Positions 23,127-31,442 of a stretch of DNA of 39,181 nucleotides are shown piece after piece. A program made the position numbers and the translations under genes. Source of the DNA: an uncultured Nitrospira sp. (lineage in GTDB: Bacteria > Nitrospirota > Nitrospiria > Nitrospirales > Nitrospiraceae); assembly GCA_902500805.1 (NCBI GenBank), contig CABVSA010000026.1, forward strand, positions 1 through 39,181, read 5' to 3'. The notes under the pieces were generated by a model. The model did not search any database and was not told the origin of the DNA. It worked only from the letters and a program-made list of their open reading frames with translations. Numbering within the stretch: position 1 is the first letter of the stretch; every line of letters starts with the position of its first letter.

Positions 23127-25336
23127 AACGCTTCCTGATGTATATCAGGACACAGGCGTTGCCCCTCTACCTCATCACGCTGCTCTTGGTCGGCACCGGT
23201 GAAGCACGGGCTGCGGTCTCCCCGGCCGATCACGAGATTCCACTCCTTCATCATCACCTCTCCGTTGAGTTGATACCAAACACACATGAAATCACGGTTA
23301 CCGACCGGATTGAATTGGAAATTGAGCCGAACCGTCCCTCCCTTACCTTCACGCTTGCCCCGACGTTGCAAATCGAATCAATTAAGATGGGAACAACATG
23401 GGCGTTGGATACCGAAGGAATGGCCGTATCATTCGCCAGGCTGCGTTCCGGCGAAGCATCAAGTGAGCAGGTGACCGTGATTCTTCCACGAGACTATAGC
23501 CGGAAGATGACTCTGACCTGGACATATCGTGGGTCTCTCAATGATCCACCGAGGGAACCTCGTCACTTGCGATTCGTCACGCCGAGTGAAACGGCTGGTC
23601 ACATCGGAGAGGAAGGGGTGTATTTGAGCGGGGAAACTCAATGGTATCCGGATCTTCCCGGGTCATTCGGAACCTATCGCATGACGGCTCAGGTGCCGGA
23701 AGGATGGACGGTCGTTGCGTCCGGGCGGAAGGAAAGCCAAGTGACGAATGGCGGGAAGGTGTCCTCGACCTGGTTTGCCTTGGACCGATCGGAAGCCTTC
23801 ACGCTGGTGGCGAACCACTTTGTGACCAAGTCACGGGTATGGCACAGTGGCACCGGGCAGCGGATCGACCTTCAGACGTATTTCCTCGCCGACAATGCTG
23901 CGTTGGCCGATGAATATCTCGATGCCACCGCACAGTACCTTGAGGCGTACGTCAGGATCTTGGGAGACTATCCGTTTGAGGCATTTGCCGTAGTCGAAAA
24001 CTTTTTCGCCAGTGGGCTTGGGATGCCCTCCTTCACCCTCCTTGGCAGCGGCAGCATCAAGCGACACTATGTGCAACCCTATGCCTTAGGCCACGAAATC
24101 GTCCACTCCTGGATCGGCAATTCCGTATTTAATCGCGATGACGCGGGGAATTGGGTTGAGGGGTTGACCACCTATCTGGCGAATTATTATTGGCATGAAG
24201 TAGTTCGCGATGATCGCCAAGCCGTGGAGCAGCGTCGCATGATGCTGCAGAGCTACAATCTCTATGTCCAGCCGGAGGACGACTACGCAGTCTCGCAGTT
24301 TCTCAGAAAACACGACGAGAAGGATAATGCCATCGGGTACCAAAAATCGGCATTTGTGTTTCATCTGCTGCGGCAAGAAATCGGAGAGGAACCGTTTTGG
24401 CGTGGTCTTAAGACGTTCGTCAGGGAATATCGTAATCAGCCGGCGGATTGGGTGGCGATCGAAAAAGTGTTTTCTCGAGAAAGTGATCGGAACCTGCGAT
24501 GGTTCTTTGAACAATGGGTCCATCAATCCGGCGCACCGGTCATATCCCTGGGAGATGTCCGAACTCGTCGGGTGACGGGAGAGAGCGGCAAAGAATCCTG
24601 GCAGTTATCGGTTGAGATTCAACAGAGCGAGGGACCTTTTCGGATGGCGGTCCCCATCCGCATCGTCATGAAGGAGTCGACCGAGAGTCGGTTAATCAAG
24701 ATCGGTCTTTCGCCGTCGAGTGTCGTTGAATTTGTCCTGCCCGATCAACCATTGCGGGTGGAGCTTGATCCAGACCTGATGACGTTTCGCCGATTGACGA
24801 GGCGGCAGTTGCCGCCGATGCTTAACGGCTATGTCACGGATCCTCGCAAAACTGTTCTGCGAGCATTCTCGGATGTGGCCTCTCCATTGAAACAGATCAT
24901 CTCGCGCATTGCCGATCAGGAGCTGCCCGAATCCAAACGGTCGATGAGTATCGTGTCGGAGGAGTCTGCGCTCCCGCAAAAGGGGTCGGTTCTGGCTCTG
25001 ACTGGTGAAGGTCAGCCTCAGCCTGTTTCCAAGCTCGTGCGAGATTCTTGCGGAGACGCGGTTGATCTTCGGGCGACGGGTTTCCAGATCGATGGCCAAG
25101 CCTACGAAGGGCCGAAGATGGCCATCCTTTTCTCCTGTCATCGCACACAGGTGCCGGGTAGCGTCATCACGGTGTTGTATGGCGTCACCCCAGGCGCAGT
25201 GGAGAAACTATCACGCTTTCTATTCTATTATGGGTGGCACAGTTACGTGCTCTTCCAGGATGGGGTCGTCACAAAACGTGGCATATGGCAAGAAACACCG
25301 GACGTGAAGGAGGTACGGGTTGATGCGACGTCGTAG
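23120..25336 (+). CDS. M1-type zinc metallopeptidase, exported
   Basis: A 738-residue protein with an N-terminal signal sequence (residues 1-32, containing LPLYLITLLLVGTGEARA), then an M1-like N-terminal beta domain and a gluzincin catalytic domain. The zinc site reads H325-E-I-V-H329 with E347 in NWVEGLTTYLA; 17 residues separate H329 and E347, one fewer than in classic M1 aminopeptidases. The GxMEN exopeptidase motif is replaced by GLGMPSF, so classical aminopeptidase activity is doubtful. The C-terminal 200 residues are a separate domain without a recognised signature. The GTG at 23120 overlaps the upstream stop; an ATG at 23138 is possible. Confidence 0.85.
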   Translation: MLKRFLMYIRTQALPLYLITLLLVGTGEARAAVSPADHEIPLLHHHLSVELIPNTHEITVTDRIELEIEPNRPSLTFTLAPTLQIESIKMGTTWALDTEGMAVSFARLRSGEASSEQVTVILPRDYSRKMTLTWTYRGSLNDPPREPRHLRFVTPSETAGHIGEEGVYLSGETQWYPDLPGSFGTYRMTAQVPEGWTVVASGRKESQVTNGGKVSSTWFALDRSEAFTLVANHFVTKSRVWHSGTGQRIDLQTYFLADNAALADEYLDATAQYLEAYVRILGDYPFEAFAVVENFFASGLGMPSFTLLGSGSIKRHYVQPYALGHEIVHSWIGNSVFNRDDAGNWVEGLTTYLANYYWHEVVRDDRQAVEQRRMMLQSYNLYVQPEDDYAVSQFLRKHDEKDNAIGYQKSAFVFHLLRQEIGEEPFWRGLKTFVREYRNQPADWVAIEKVFSRESDRNLRWFFEQWVHQSGAPVISLGDVRTRRVTGESGKESWQLSVEIQQSEGPFRMAVPIRIVMKESTESRLIKIGLSPSSVVEFVLPDQPLRVELDPDLMTFRRLTRRQLPPMLNGYVTDPRKTVLRAFSDVASPLKQIISRIADQELPESKRSMSIVSEESALPQKGSVLALTGEGQPQPVSKLVRDSCGDAVDLRATGFQIDGQAYEGPKMAILFSCHRTQVPGSVITVLYGVTPGAVEKLSRFLFYYGWHSYVLFQDGVVTKRGIWQETPDVKEVRVDATS

Positions 25337-26447
25337 GATCGAAGGATTATGGGTATGGGGGATGTGCGTTGTGATGGGGTTACCGCCATTCGCATTGGCC
25401 GGTGATCAGTCTCAGGATCCTATACCACAGACCCGCTCCATGGAACGTCATCTGGCTAATATCCGACAGCTGACAGTCGGACGGCAAAACGCAGAAGCCT
25501 ATTTCTCCTTCGACGGGACAAAACTGATCTTTCAATCGACCAATAATTGGCCGAACGACTCGCGGGGGGCCACGCATAAACCCGCTGACAACGGTTTGGG
25601 ATGTTATCAGATGTATGTGTTGGACTTGGACAGTGACACGGTTCGTCTCGTCAGCACCGGGAAGGGGGCTACAACGTGTGGGTACTTTTTCCCAGGTGAT
25701 CGGCGAGTGCTGTATTCTTCCACGCACGCCGTTGGGAGTGACTGTCCGCCGAAGCCGAAACGGGATGGCGCCTATCGTTGGGCGCTTGATGACTACGATA
25801 TCTACTCCGTTCGGCTTGATGGACAGCAGATGCAACGGTTGACCACTTCGGGGGGCTATGATGCGGAGGCAACCATCTCCCCTAATGGGAAAATGATTGT
25901 ATGGACGTCGGTCAAAGATGGAGATCTCGATCTCTACACGATGAATATCGACGGGACCAATGTGCGGCGGTTAACGGATGATGTGGGATACGACGGTGGC
26001 GCATTCTTTTCTCCGGATAGCACCAGGATCGTCTATCGCGCGGCTCACCCAAACGATCCAGCCGAAGTGGCCAAGTACCAAGAGCTGTTGGCCCAGCGGC
26101 TGGTTGAACCGGGGCAACTTGAAATATTTGTCATCAATGCGGATGGATCACGCAAGCAGCAAGTCACCTCGAACGGGGCGTCGAACTTTTCACCCTATTT
26201 TCATCCCGATGGGAAACGCATTATCTTTTCTTCCAACCTCGAAACGAGAGGAGAAGGCGGTCGCCCCAGTTTCCATCTGTACCTCGTACGTGATGACGGA
26301 ACGGAGGTCGAACGGCTCACCACCGAAGGGCATTTCAATAGCTTCCCCATGTTTTCCCCGGATGGCAAACGCCTCGTTTGGGTCTCCGATCGAAATACGA
26401 CAGCGCGGGGCGAATTCAACGTGTTTCTTGCTGATTGGGTTCCGTAG
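25323..26447 (+). CDS. TolB-like beta-propeller protein, exported
   Basis: A 374-residue protein: a basic, hydrophobic signal peptide (residues 1-27, ending ALAGD) and about six PD40/WD40-like repeats (e.g. YFSFDGTKLIFQST, ATISPNGKMIVWTS, FFSPDSTRIVYRA, YFHPDGKRIIFSSN, MFSPDGKRLVWVSD). This is TolB-like. The AAGGAGGT at 25308-25315 lies 8 bases before the ATG, the best Shine-Dalgarno in the region, so 25323 is the start. It overlaps the M1 peptidase by 14 bases. Together with the peptidase it may bind or process an extracellular protein; no TolA/Pal genes are near, so it is probably not the Tol-Pal TolB. Confidence 0.85.
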   Translation: MRRRRIEGLWVWGMCVVMGLPPFALAGDQSQDPIPQTRSMERHLANIRQLTVGRQNAEAYFSFDGTKLIFQSTNNWPNDSRGATHKPADNGLGCYQMYVLDLDSDTVRLVSTGKGATTCGYFFPGDRRVLYSSTHAVGSDCPPKPKRDGAYRWALDDYDIYSVRLDGQQMQRLTTSGGYDAEATISPNGKMIVWTSVKDGDLDLYTMNIDGTNVRRLTDDVGYDGGAFFSPDSTRIVYRAAHPNDPAEVAKYQELLAQRLVEPGQLEIFVINADGSRKQQVTSNGASNFSPYFHPDGKRIIFSSNLETRGEGGRPSFHLYLVRDDGTEVERLTTEGHFNSFPMFSPDGKRLVWVSDRNTTARGEFNVFLADWVP

Positions 26448-26521
26448 GCTGCGGTGATCCTCTATGAGTAAGTGGTAGTGAGCCTCAGCATTTCAGGGCG
26501 GTCAGTTCAAGTTGCAGCTCG

Positions 26522-27613
26522 ATGAGTGTTCCGTCGCAACCATCCCATCCTACGGCTGCAGCGCTCGCCCAAGTTGGTTGTTCTTGCATGGCCTTAGGTA
26601 TCAGCCTGTTCGGTTTGGCCCGGTTGGATCTGCCGATCACCAAGTACGTGCGTTCGGTGACGATCCATCTTCCCTGGGATCAATTGACCGTTCCCTGGAT
26701 GGCCTTCACCAGCAACTGGGGAGATTGGATCGGCCAAGGGTGGCGTCTCGTATTCTTGAGCCTCTTTCTGCTCGCCATGGCTTGGGCTTTCGAAAAACCG
26801 CATATCACCCGTGTGGCGGTTCAGACGTTGATCGCCCACGGGATTGCAGCCCTACTTGCCAATGTGCTGAAGCACCTCATCGGCAGGCCTCGCCCGAAAT
26901 TTGTGCATTCGGGAGACTGGCAGATGAGCTTCTCGTTCGTCTCCGGACTCGACTCCTTTCCATCCGGCCATAGTACGGCAAGTTTTGCCGTCGCAACGGT
27001 GCTGGCCAAACGGTTCCCCGTGGTTGGACCGGTTTGTCTAGGGATCGCTCTATTTGTGGGGATTAGCCGTGTGCTGCGGGGATCGCATTTCCCGACCGAT
27101 GTGATGGGAGGGGCCGTCATCGGGATTCTCAGCGGTTGTGTCGCGGCGGCCCCATTGCGGCAATGGCGCTCCTCATTGCAGGAGGGGTTGCACTATGCCG
27201 CAATCGCCGTTTCAAGCGTGCTCGGTGTGTTGTGGACTTTGTCTCACCGGATGGAAGATGGAATGGCTGGGCTCGTGCTTGTGGCGGTAGGAACTATCTC
27301 CATTGTCGGTGGGCTGTGGGGTAGGAAAGATTATTGGTTCAGGGGCGCCGGATCGAGTCACCATACATGGCTGGCGACTGCTTCCATGCTTCTTATGGTT
27401 TTCGGGATTGCTGCCATGACGACATCGCCGCTCGTGGCCGGTTCCGCCGGCTGTGTCTGTGTGGCGACCTGGTTTCGGAATCGCATGCGCTCTCACGAGC
27501 CAAAGGCGCAAGCTACAATCCGGACTGTTCTTAGAGAAGGCGCCGTTCTCGGGAGTCTTTGTCTTGCCCTATTGACGCTCGCGACTGCGCGAGGAATCCT
27601 GCCGTTTCAGTAA
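26522..27613 (+). CDS. PAP2 superfamily membrane phosphatase
   Basis: A 363-residue membrane protein with the full PAP2 signature: KHLIGRPRP (C1), FPSGHSTASFA (C2) and SRVLRGSHFPTDVMGG (C3). Members dephosphorylate lipid phosphates such as undecaprenyl pyrophosphate, phosphatidylglycerophosphate or lipid A. Six helices are expected up to about residue 220; three or four more hydrophobic segments follow, an extension not needed for the PAP2 fold. It starts 74 bases after the TolB-like gene and faces the convergent GT39 gene. Substrate is unknown; the proximity of lipid-linked sugar transferases makes a polyprenyl phosphate plausible. Confidence 0.86.
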   Translation: MSVPSQPSHPTAAALAQVGCSCMALGISLFGLARLDLPITKYVRSVTIHLPWDQLTVPWMAFTSNWGDWIGQGWRLVFLSLFLLAMAWAFEKPHITRVAVQTLIAHGIAALLANVLKHLIGRPRPKFVHSGDWQMSFSFVSGLDSFPSGHSTASFAVATVLAKRFPVVGPVCLGIALFVGISRVLRGSHFPTDVMGGAVIGILSGCVAAAPLRQWRSSLQEGLHYAAIAVSSVLGVLWTLSHRMEDGMAGLVLVAVGTISIVGGLWGRKDYWFRGAGSSHHTWLATASMLLMVFGIAAMTTSPLVAGSAGCVCVATWFRNRMRSHEPKAQATIRTVLREGAVLGSLCLALLTLATARGILPFQ

Positions 27614-27696
27614 TCCTCTCATCGAGTGCTATTCGTCTGGGCGATGCATCGTGAGAAATGGGGAGCGAAGCGTGGAAGTGTCAATCCGACGAGAGG

Positions 27697-29457
27697 CTAA
27701 TGGCTCAACGGCTTGGATGATTGAGGGGGAGCGGCATCGATCCCCTGAGGCGTTTCGATGACAAGCTGATTGCTGAGCAAGAGAAAGCCATACCGTTTGA
27801 GAATGGGCTGAAACCCTGCCGCTTCTTTGGGCAACGTATCTTGTAGGTATTCCGGCAACAGAATCATGATGCGCCCGTCCTTGCCGAGAGCGGTACGCAA
27901 GCGGTCGAGCTCATTCGAAGGGATGAAGCTCACAGTTCGTCGAGCGTAGAATGCAAAGGAGGGACGGGTTGAGCCAAAGGCGATGAGTTGGTCCGTTGGT
28001 TGTAGATTCAATCCGGCTGCATACGCGAGTTCTTGCGGCGGCGCGATGGCATAGCGGTTGAGTCCGGGAACGATGGTCAGGATGGCCACGAGGAAGACAC
28101 TTGCCAGTGCGCCTCCGGCCACGCCAAATGCGAGTCCACGCTTGTCGTCATTCAGTCCGAAATATCCGACCAATCCCATGGCCAGCACAACGATCGTTGC
28201 ACCAGCATATGGTCCAGGGCCCAGATCGAACTGGGTGGCGAGAGGGAACTCTTTCACCATTTTCTCTGAGAATTTGGAGAAGAGGGCAGGCGCGCATGCA
28301 AATCCGATCGCGAGGAGATACCCGACACCCATCAAAAAGTGGATGGAACCGCGCAATCCCTTGGTTGACGGATCCTGTAACCCCTGAGTCCAATAGGAGG
28401 CCGCGAGGATCGCGCAGGCGGGAAACAGCGGGCCGATGTAATGAGGCAACCGAGTAGAGGAGAGGCTAAAGAAGATAAACACGCCAACAATCCAGACACC
28501 CATAAACCAGTTCAGTTCGTCGTGAGAAGTCTCCGCTGTCCTTGACTCAGGCAGTGCGTGTGTCTGGTTCTGCTCTGAGCGGAATGCGCGCCAAGTGGCG
28601 TAGGCGTGATAGAGCCCGGCAGGCAGGAAGCTGCTCCAGGGATAGAACCCGAGCAGCAACACGGGAACGTAGAACCACCAACCCACTCCATGTCCCTCCA
28701 TCGGAGCGAGAAAGCGGCCTACTGTATGAACCTGTGCTTGCGAAGAGTAGGCATCGCCGTGGATCAGGAACATGGCTGCGTACCAAGGACCGGCCAGACT
28801 GAAAAAGAGCAGAGTGCCGGCAAGAGGAACACCCCGTTCCCAAAAGAGCCGCCACCGTTGCGTGGCCGCGAGGTAGAGGAGCACCGTGATCAGCGGAACG
28901 GCAAATCCTACCGGCCCCTTCGTCAAGGTAGCCAAGGCCATGCCAACATAAAATCCCCATATCCAGTGGCGACCTGAGCCTGGTTCCTGAAGACCGAGCC
29001 AAAAACTATAGAGCGACAGTGTGGTGAAAAAGATCAAGACGCTATCGGTAATGGCCATACGTCCGAGCGCCAGGATCTCGATATTCAGCAATAACATGAG
29101 AGCGCCATACAACCCGACTGTTGGTCCTCGCAGCTTGGTGAGGAACACGTAATGCATCAGGATCAAGGCAACCCCGAATAGAGCGGATGGAAACCTGGCT
29201 GCGAACTCATTCACCCCAAAGAGGTGGTACGACAGCGTCATCAGCCAATAGACGAAGACCGGCTTGGCGACACGGAGTTCTCCGTTGAAGGTGGGGGTGA
29301 CTAAATCACCAGAAGCGAACATTTCGCGGCCGGCTTCGGCATTGCGGCCCTCATCACGATCCGTTAAGCCCATGCCGCCGAGGCCGATGAAAAAGAGCAG
29401 GCTGGACAGGAGGAACAGCAGAAGGAGATGTATGGGAGGAGGTGCGAGTCGATCCAT
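27697..29457 (-). CDS. GT39/ArnT-like lipid-linked sugar transferase
   Basis: A 586-residue polytopic glycosyltransferase of the PMT/ArnT (GT-C) type. The first periplasmic loop carries the essential acidic pair as D33-R-D35-E36 (GLTDRDEGRNAE), and hydrophobic helices spread over the next 400 residues. Enzymes of this class move a sugar from a polyprenyl phosphate carrier to lipid A, protein or other acceptor on the outer face of the inner membrane. It is the last gene of a minus-strand operon after a GT2 transferase and a LAB_N protein, a module that supplies and uses a lipid-linked sugar. Whether the substrate is aminoarabinose cannot be told. Confidence 0.85.
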   Translation of the reverse strand: MDRLAPPPIHLLLLFLLSSLLFFIGLGGMGLTDRDEGRNAEAGREMFASGDLVTPTFNGELRVAKPVFVYWLMTLSYHLFGVNEFAARFPSALFGVALILMHYVFLTKLRGPTVGLYGALMLLLNIEILALGRMAITDSVLIFFTTLSLYSFWLGLQEPGSGRHWIWGFYVGMALATLTKGPVGFAVPLITVLLYLAATQRWRLFWERGVPLAGTLLFFSLAGPWYAAMFLIHGDAYSSQAQVHTVGRFLAPMEGHGVGWWFYVPVLLLGFYPWSSFLPAGLYHAYATWRAFRSEQNQTHALPESRTAETSHDELNWFMGVWIVGVFIFFSLSSTRLPHYIGPLFPACAILAASYWTQGLQDPSTKGLRGSIHFLMGVGYLLAIGFACAPALFSKFSEKMVKEFPLATQFDLGPGPYAGATIVVLAMGLVGYFGLNDDKRGLAFGVAGGALASVFLVAILTIVPGLNRYAIAPPQELAYAAGLNLQPTDQLIAFGSTRPSFAFYARRTVSFIPSNELDRLRTALGKDGRIMILLPEYLQDTLPKEAAGFQPILKRYGFLLLSNQLVIETPQGIDAAPPQSSKPLSH

Positions 29458-29521
29458 CGTCAGGGTGGTCGTTACCAGTGGGTAAAGAGAAGCATTAGCA
29501 CGTGGTCTGTTTTCAAGCCTC

Positions 29522-29812
29522 TCATGTCTGCGACGGAGACTGGCTCTTGGTCTGATCTGCGCGATGAATCAGGACAAGATTCCGCACATAGACGACTGAG
29601 CCGATGGCCTGCCCGGAAATAAATACCGGGTCCATCCGATAGATGGCATAGGTGAGCGTAATCAGCCCTCCAATGAGACTCATATACCAGAATGAAACGG
29701 GCACACGGCTCTCCGCATTCCGCTCGGATGCAATCCATTGCACGACCCAACGGCCAAAAAACAGAGCTTGGCCGAAAAAGCCGATGCCGAGCCAGAGGGT
29801 TTCAGTGGTCAT
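29522..29812 (-). CDS. LAB_N (lipid-A-disaccharide synthase N-terminal) domain membrane protein
   Basis: A 96-residue protein with about three hydrophobic helices and the LAB_N signature (GFFGQALFFGRWVVQWIASERNAESRVPVSFWYMSLIGG). The family is related to PQ-loop proteins and is often found alone beside GT2 and GT39 genes, not fused to LpxB. ATG 29812 overlaps the GT2 stop by 11 bases, so translation is coupled. It may serve as membrane partner or as a flippase for the lipid-linked sugar made by the GT2 protein; that role is a hypothesis. Confidence 0.82.
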   Translation of the reverse strand: MTTETLWLGIGFFGQALFFGRWVVQWIASERNAESRVPVSFWYMSLIGGLITLTYAIYRMDPVFISGQAIGSVVYVRNLVLIHRADQTKSQSPSQT

Positions 29813-30614
29813 GAGGTGTTTGGAGGGAGATGCTCATGGTCTGTTCTTGCAGGAGCGTTTTCAGTTTGGCGGGGTTTGGTTGCTGGTTACGGAATTTGTA
29901 CTGGATCACACGCTGTTGCATCCATCGTACCGCGATCAGATCATAGAGAGACTTGAAGAGGCGGTTACCCATGCCGTACTTGGATACGCCATGCATACGG
30001 GCGTAGTGCCGGACTGGCACTTCCGTGACCGTGAATCCATGCATCAACGCGAGGGCAGGGAAAAATCGATGCATGCCCTCGAAAAGCCGGATTCGCTCCA
30101 ACACCGGACGTCGGAACACCTTGAGCGGACATCCTGTATCATGGACCCCGTCATGTGTGAAATGGTTTCGGAATCGATTGGCGATCAACGACGAGAGTTT
30201 TTTAACGAGACCATCCTGTCGCTGTTGTCGCCAGCCACACACCACGTCGTGCGTCGCGGTATGCGGAAGCAATTTGAGGATATCTTCGCTGTCCTGCTGG
30301 AGATCGCCGTCGATCTGAACGATGATCTCGCCCGACGACTGATGAAAGCCGGCTTCCAGCGCGCAGGTTTTGCCGTAATTACGGTCGAAGTGAAAGACTC
30401 GAACCCGTTGGTCTGCTTTGGCCAATCGGTCTAATTCCTCGCTGCTGCCGTCGCTGCTGCCGTCGTCGACGAAAATAATTTCGTACGGACGGGACTGTGA
30501 GCGCTCGTACGAATCCATGACTTTCGTCAGGCTGGCGACGAGAGGGGGCAGGTTGTCCCGCTCGTCCTTGATCGGGACGATAACCGAGGCCCAGGGGCTT
30601 GATGGCGGTGTCAT
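29802..30614 (-). CDS. GT2 DPM1/ArnC-like polyprenyl-phosphate glycosyltransferase
   Basis: A 270-residue GT-A transferase. Residues VIVPIKDERDNL open the nucleotide-binding fold, FVDDGSSDGS gives D50-D51, and IDGDLQQD (D102-x-D104) is the metal-binding DxD-like motif. YARMHGVSKYGMGNRL is the C-terminal GT2 block of DPM1/ArnC-type enzymes. Unlike ArnC it has no C-terminal helix pair, so membrane attachment may depend on the downstream LAB_N protein. The ATG at 30614 was taken over an upstream TTG at 30623. First gene of a three-gene minus-strand operon. Confidence 0.86.
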   Translation of the reverse strand: MTPPSSPWASVIVPIKDERDNLPPLVASLTKVMDSYERSQSRPYEIIFVDDGSSDGSSEELDRLAKADQRVRVFHFDRNYGKTCALEAGFHQSSGEIIVQIDGDLQQDSEDILKLLPHTATHDVVCGWRQQRQDGLVKKLSSLIANRFRNHFTHDGVHDTGCPLKVFRRPVLERIRLFEGMHRFFPALALMHGFTVTEVPVRHYARMHGVSKYGMGNRLFKSLYDLIAVRWMQQRVIQYKFRNQQPNPAKLKTLLQEQTMSISLQTPHDH

Positions 30615-30725
30615 ATTCAGCAAAGACTCGCGCGGCTGTCTGAGGTGACGCTAGGAAACACAGCATTCTAACGGAAGGGGGAGAGAGGGTCAAACGCGTA
30701 CCGAAAAGAGGTTCGACGCGGAGCG

Positions 30726-31298
30726 TTAATCGGATTCTGTCCCAGACGCGACAATGGTAAACCGCATGGTGCCCATGAGGCTCATCTCATTGATTTGTTC
30801 ACCCGTATGAATTTCGACTTTGTATCGACCAGGCTTCCACCCTTCATTGGGCGGCGACAATCTGAGATAGCCGCTTTCATCCTCTAAGGCGATATGCATG
30901 GCATCTTCACTCACAATGGTCCCCGGCGAGAGCCCTGCCACCTGTTCGGGCATGCAACGGCCAAATACCGTAAAGGCCTGATAGTGTTGATGCAGTGCAA
31001 AGACGATCACAATGGCGGGGACATTCGCAGGGAATCGTTCCGTCGGGTTGATCGGCACGATCTCATGAGTGCGCTGGAAACCCAACCGCTCCTCAAAATC
31101 CTCCGCCAAGGTGATCGAACGGAAGAGACCTTGTGGAGGAGCATTAAAGTCGTAGGTCCTGACGTCTTCTGTGCGGTTCTGGAACTCAGAGATCGGCACG
31201 TTTTCCGTGAGCGGGAACTCTTCGCCTGTCACGACCGTTCCCCAAGGGAAGGACGCCAGCATCACTATGGCGGCAACGGTTGATCGGTTCGGCCTCAT
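30726..31298 (-). CDS. Exported protein of unknown function
   Basis: A 190-residue protein that I do not recognise. Residues 1-25 look like a signal peptide (basic start, then VAAIVMLASFPWGTVVTG, likely cleavage before EEF). The mature part is acidic with mixed beta content; the segment ALHQHYQAFTVFGRCMPEQV contains the only Cys. GWKPGRYKVEIHTGEQINEMSLMGTMRFTI resembles an extracellular Ig-type strand pattern. It is 102 bases upstream of the GT2 gene on the same strand, so it might be the first gene of that operon, and it diverges from the MidA-like gene. Confidence 0.72.
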   Translation of the reverse strand: MRPNRSTVAAIVMLASFPWGTVVTGEEFPLTENVPISEFQNRTEDVRTYDFNAPPQGLFRSITLAEDFEERLGFQRTHEIVPINPTERFPANVPAIVIVFALHQHYQAFTVFGRCMPEQVAGLSPGTIVSEDAMHIALEDESGYLRLSPPNEGWKPGRYKVEIHTGEQINEMSLMGTMRFTIVASGTESD

Positions 31299-31442
31299 AT
31301 CCGTCTGCTACACCCGCCGATGTTGTGCTGTCAAGGAAGTGTGGAGCAAGCAGCCCATTGCGGCGTTTTCCAAGCATCTGTTAGGATTTCCGCCACTCTT
31401 CGTCCGATTGCTCGATAACCTTCAAGGTGGTGATGGAACGAT

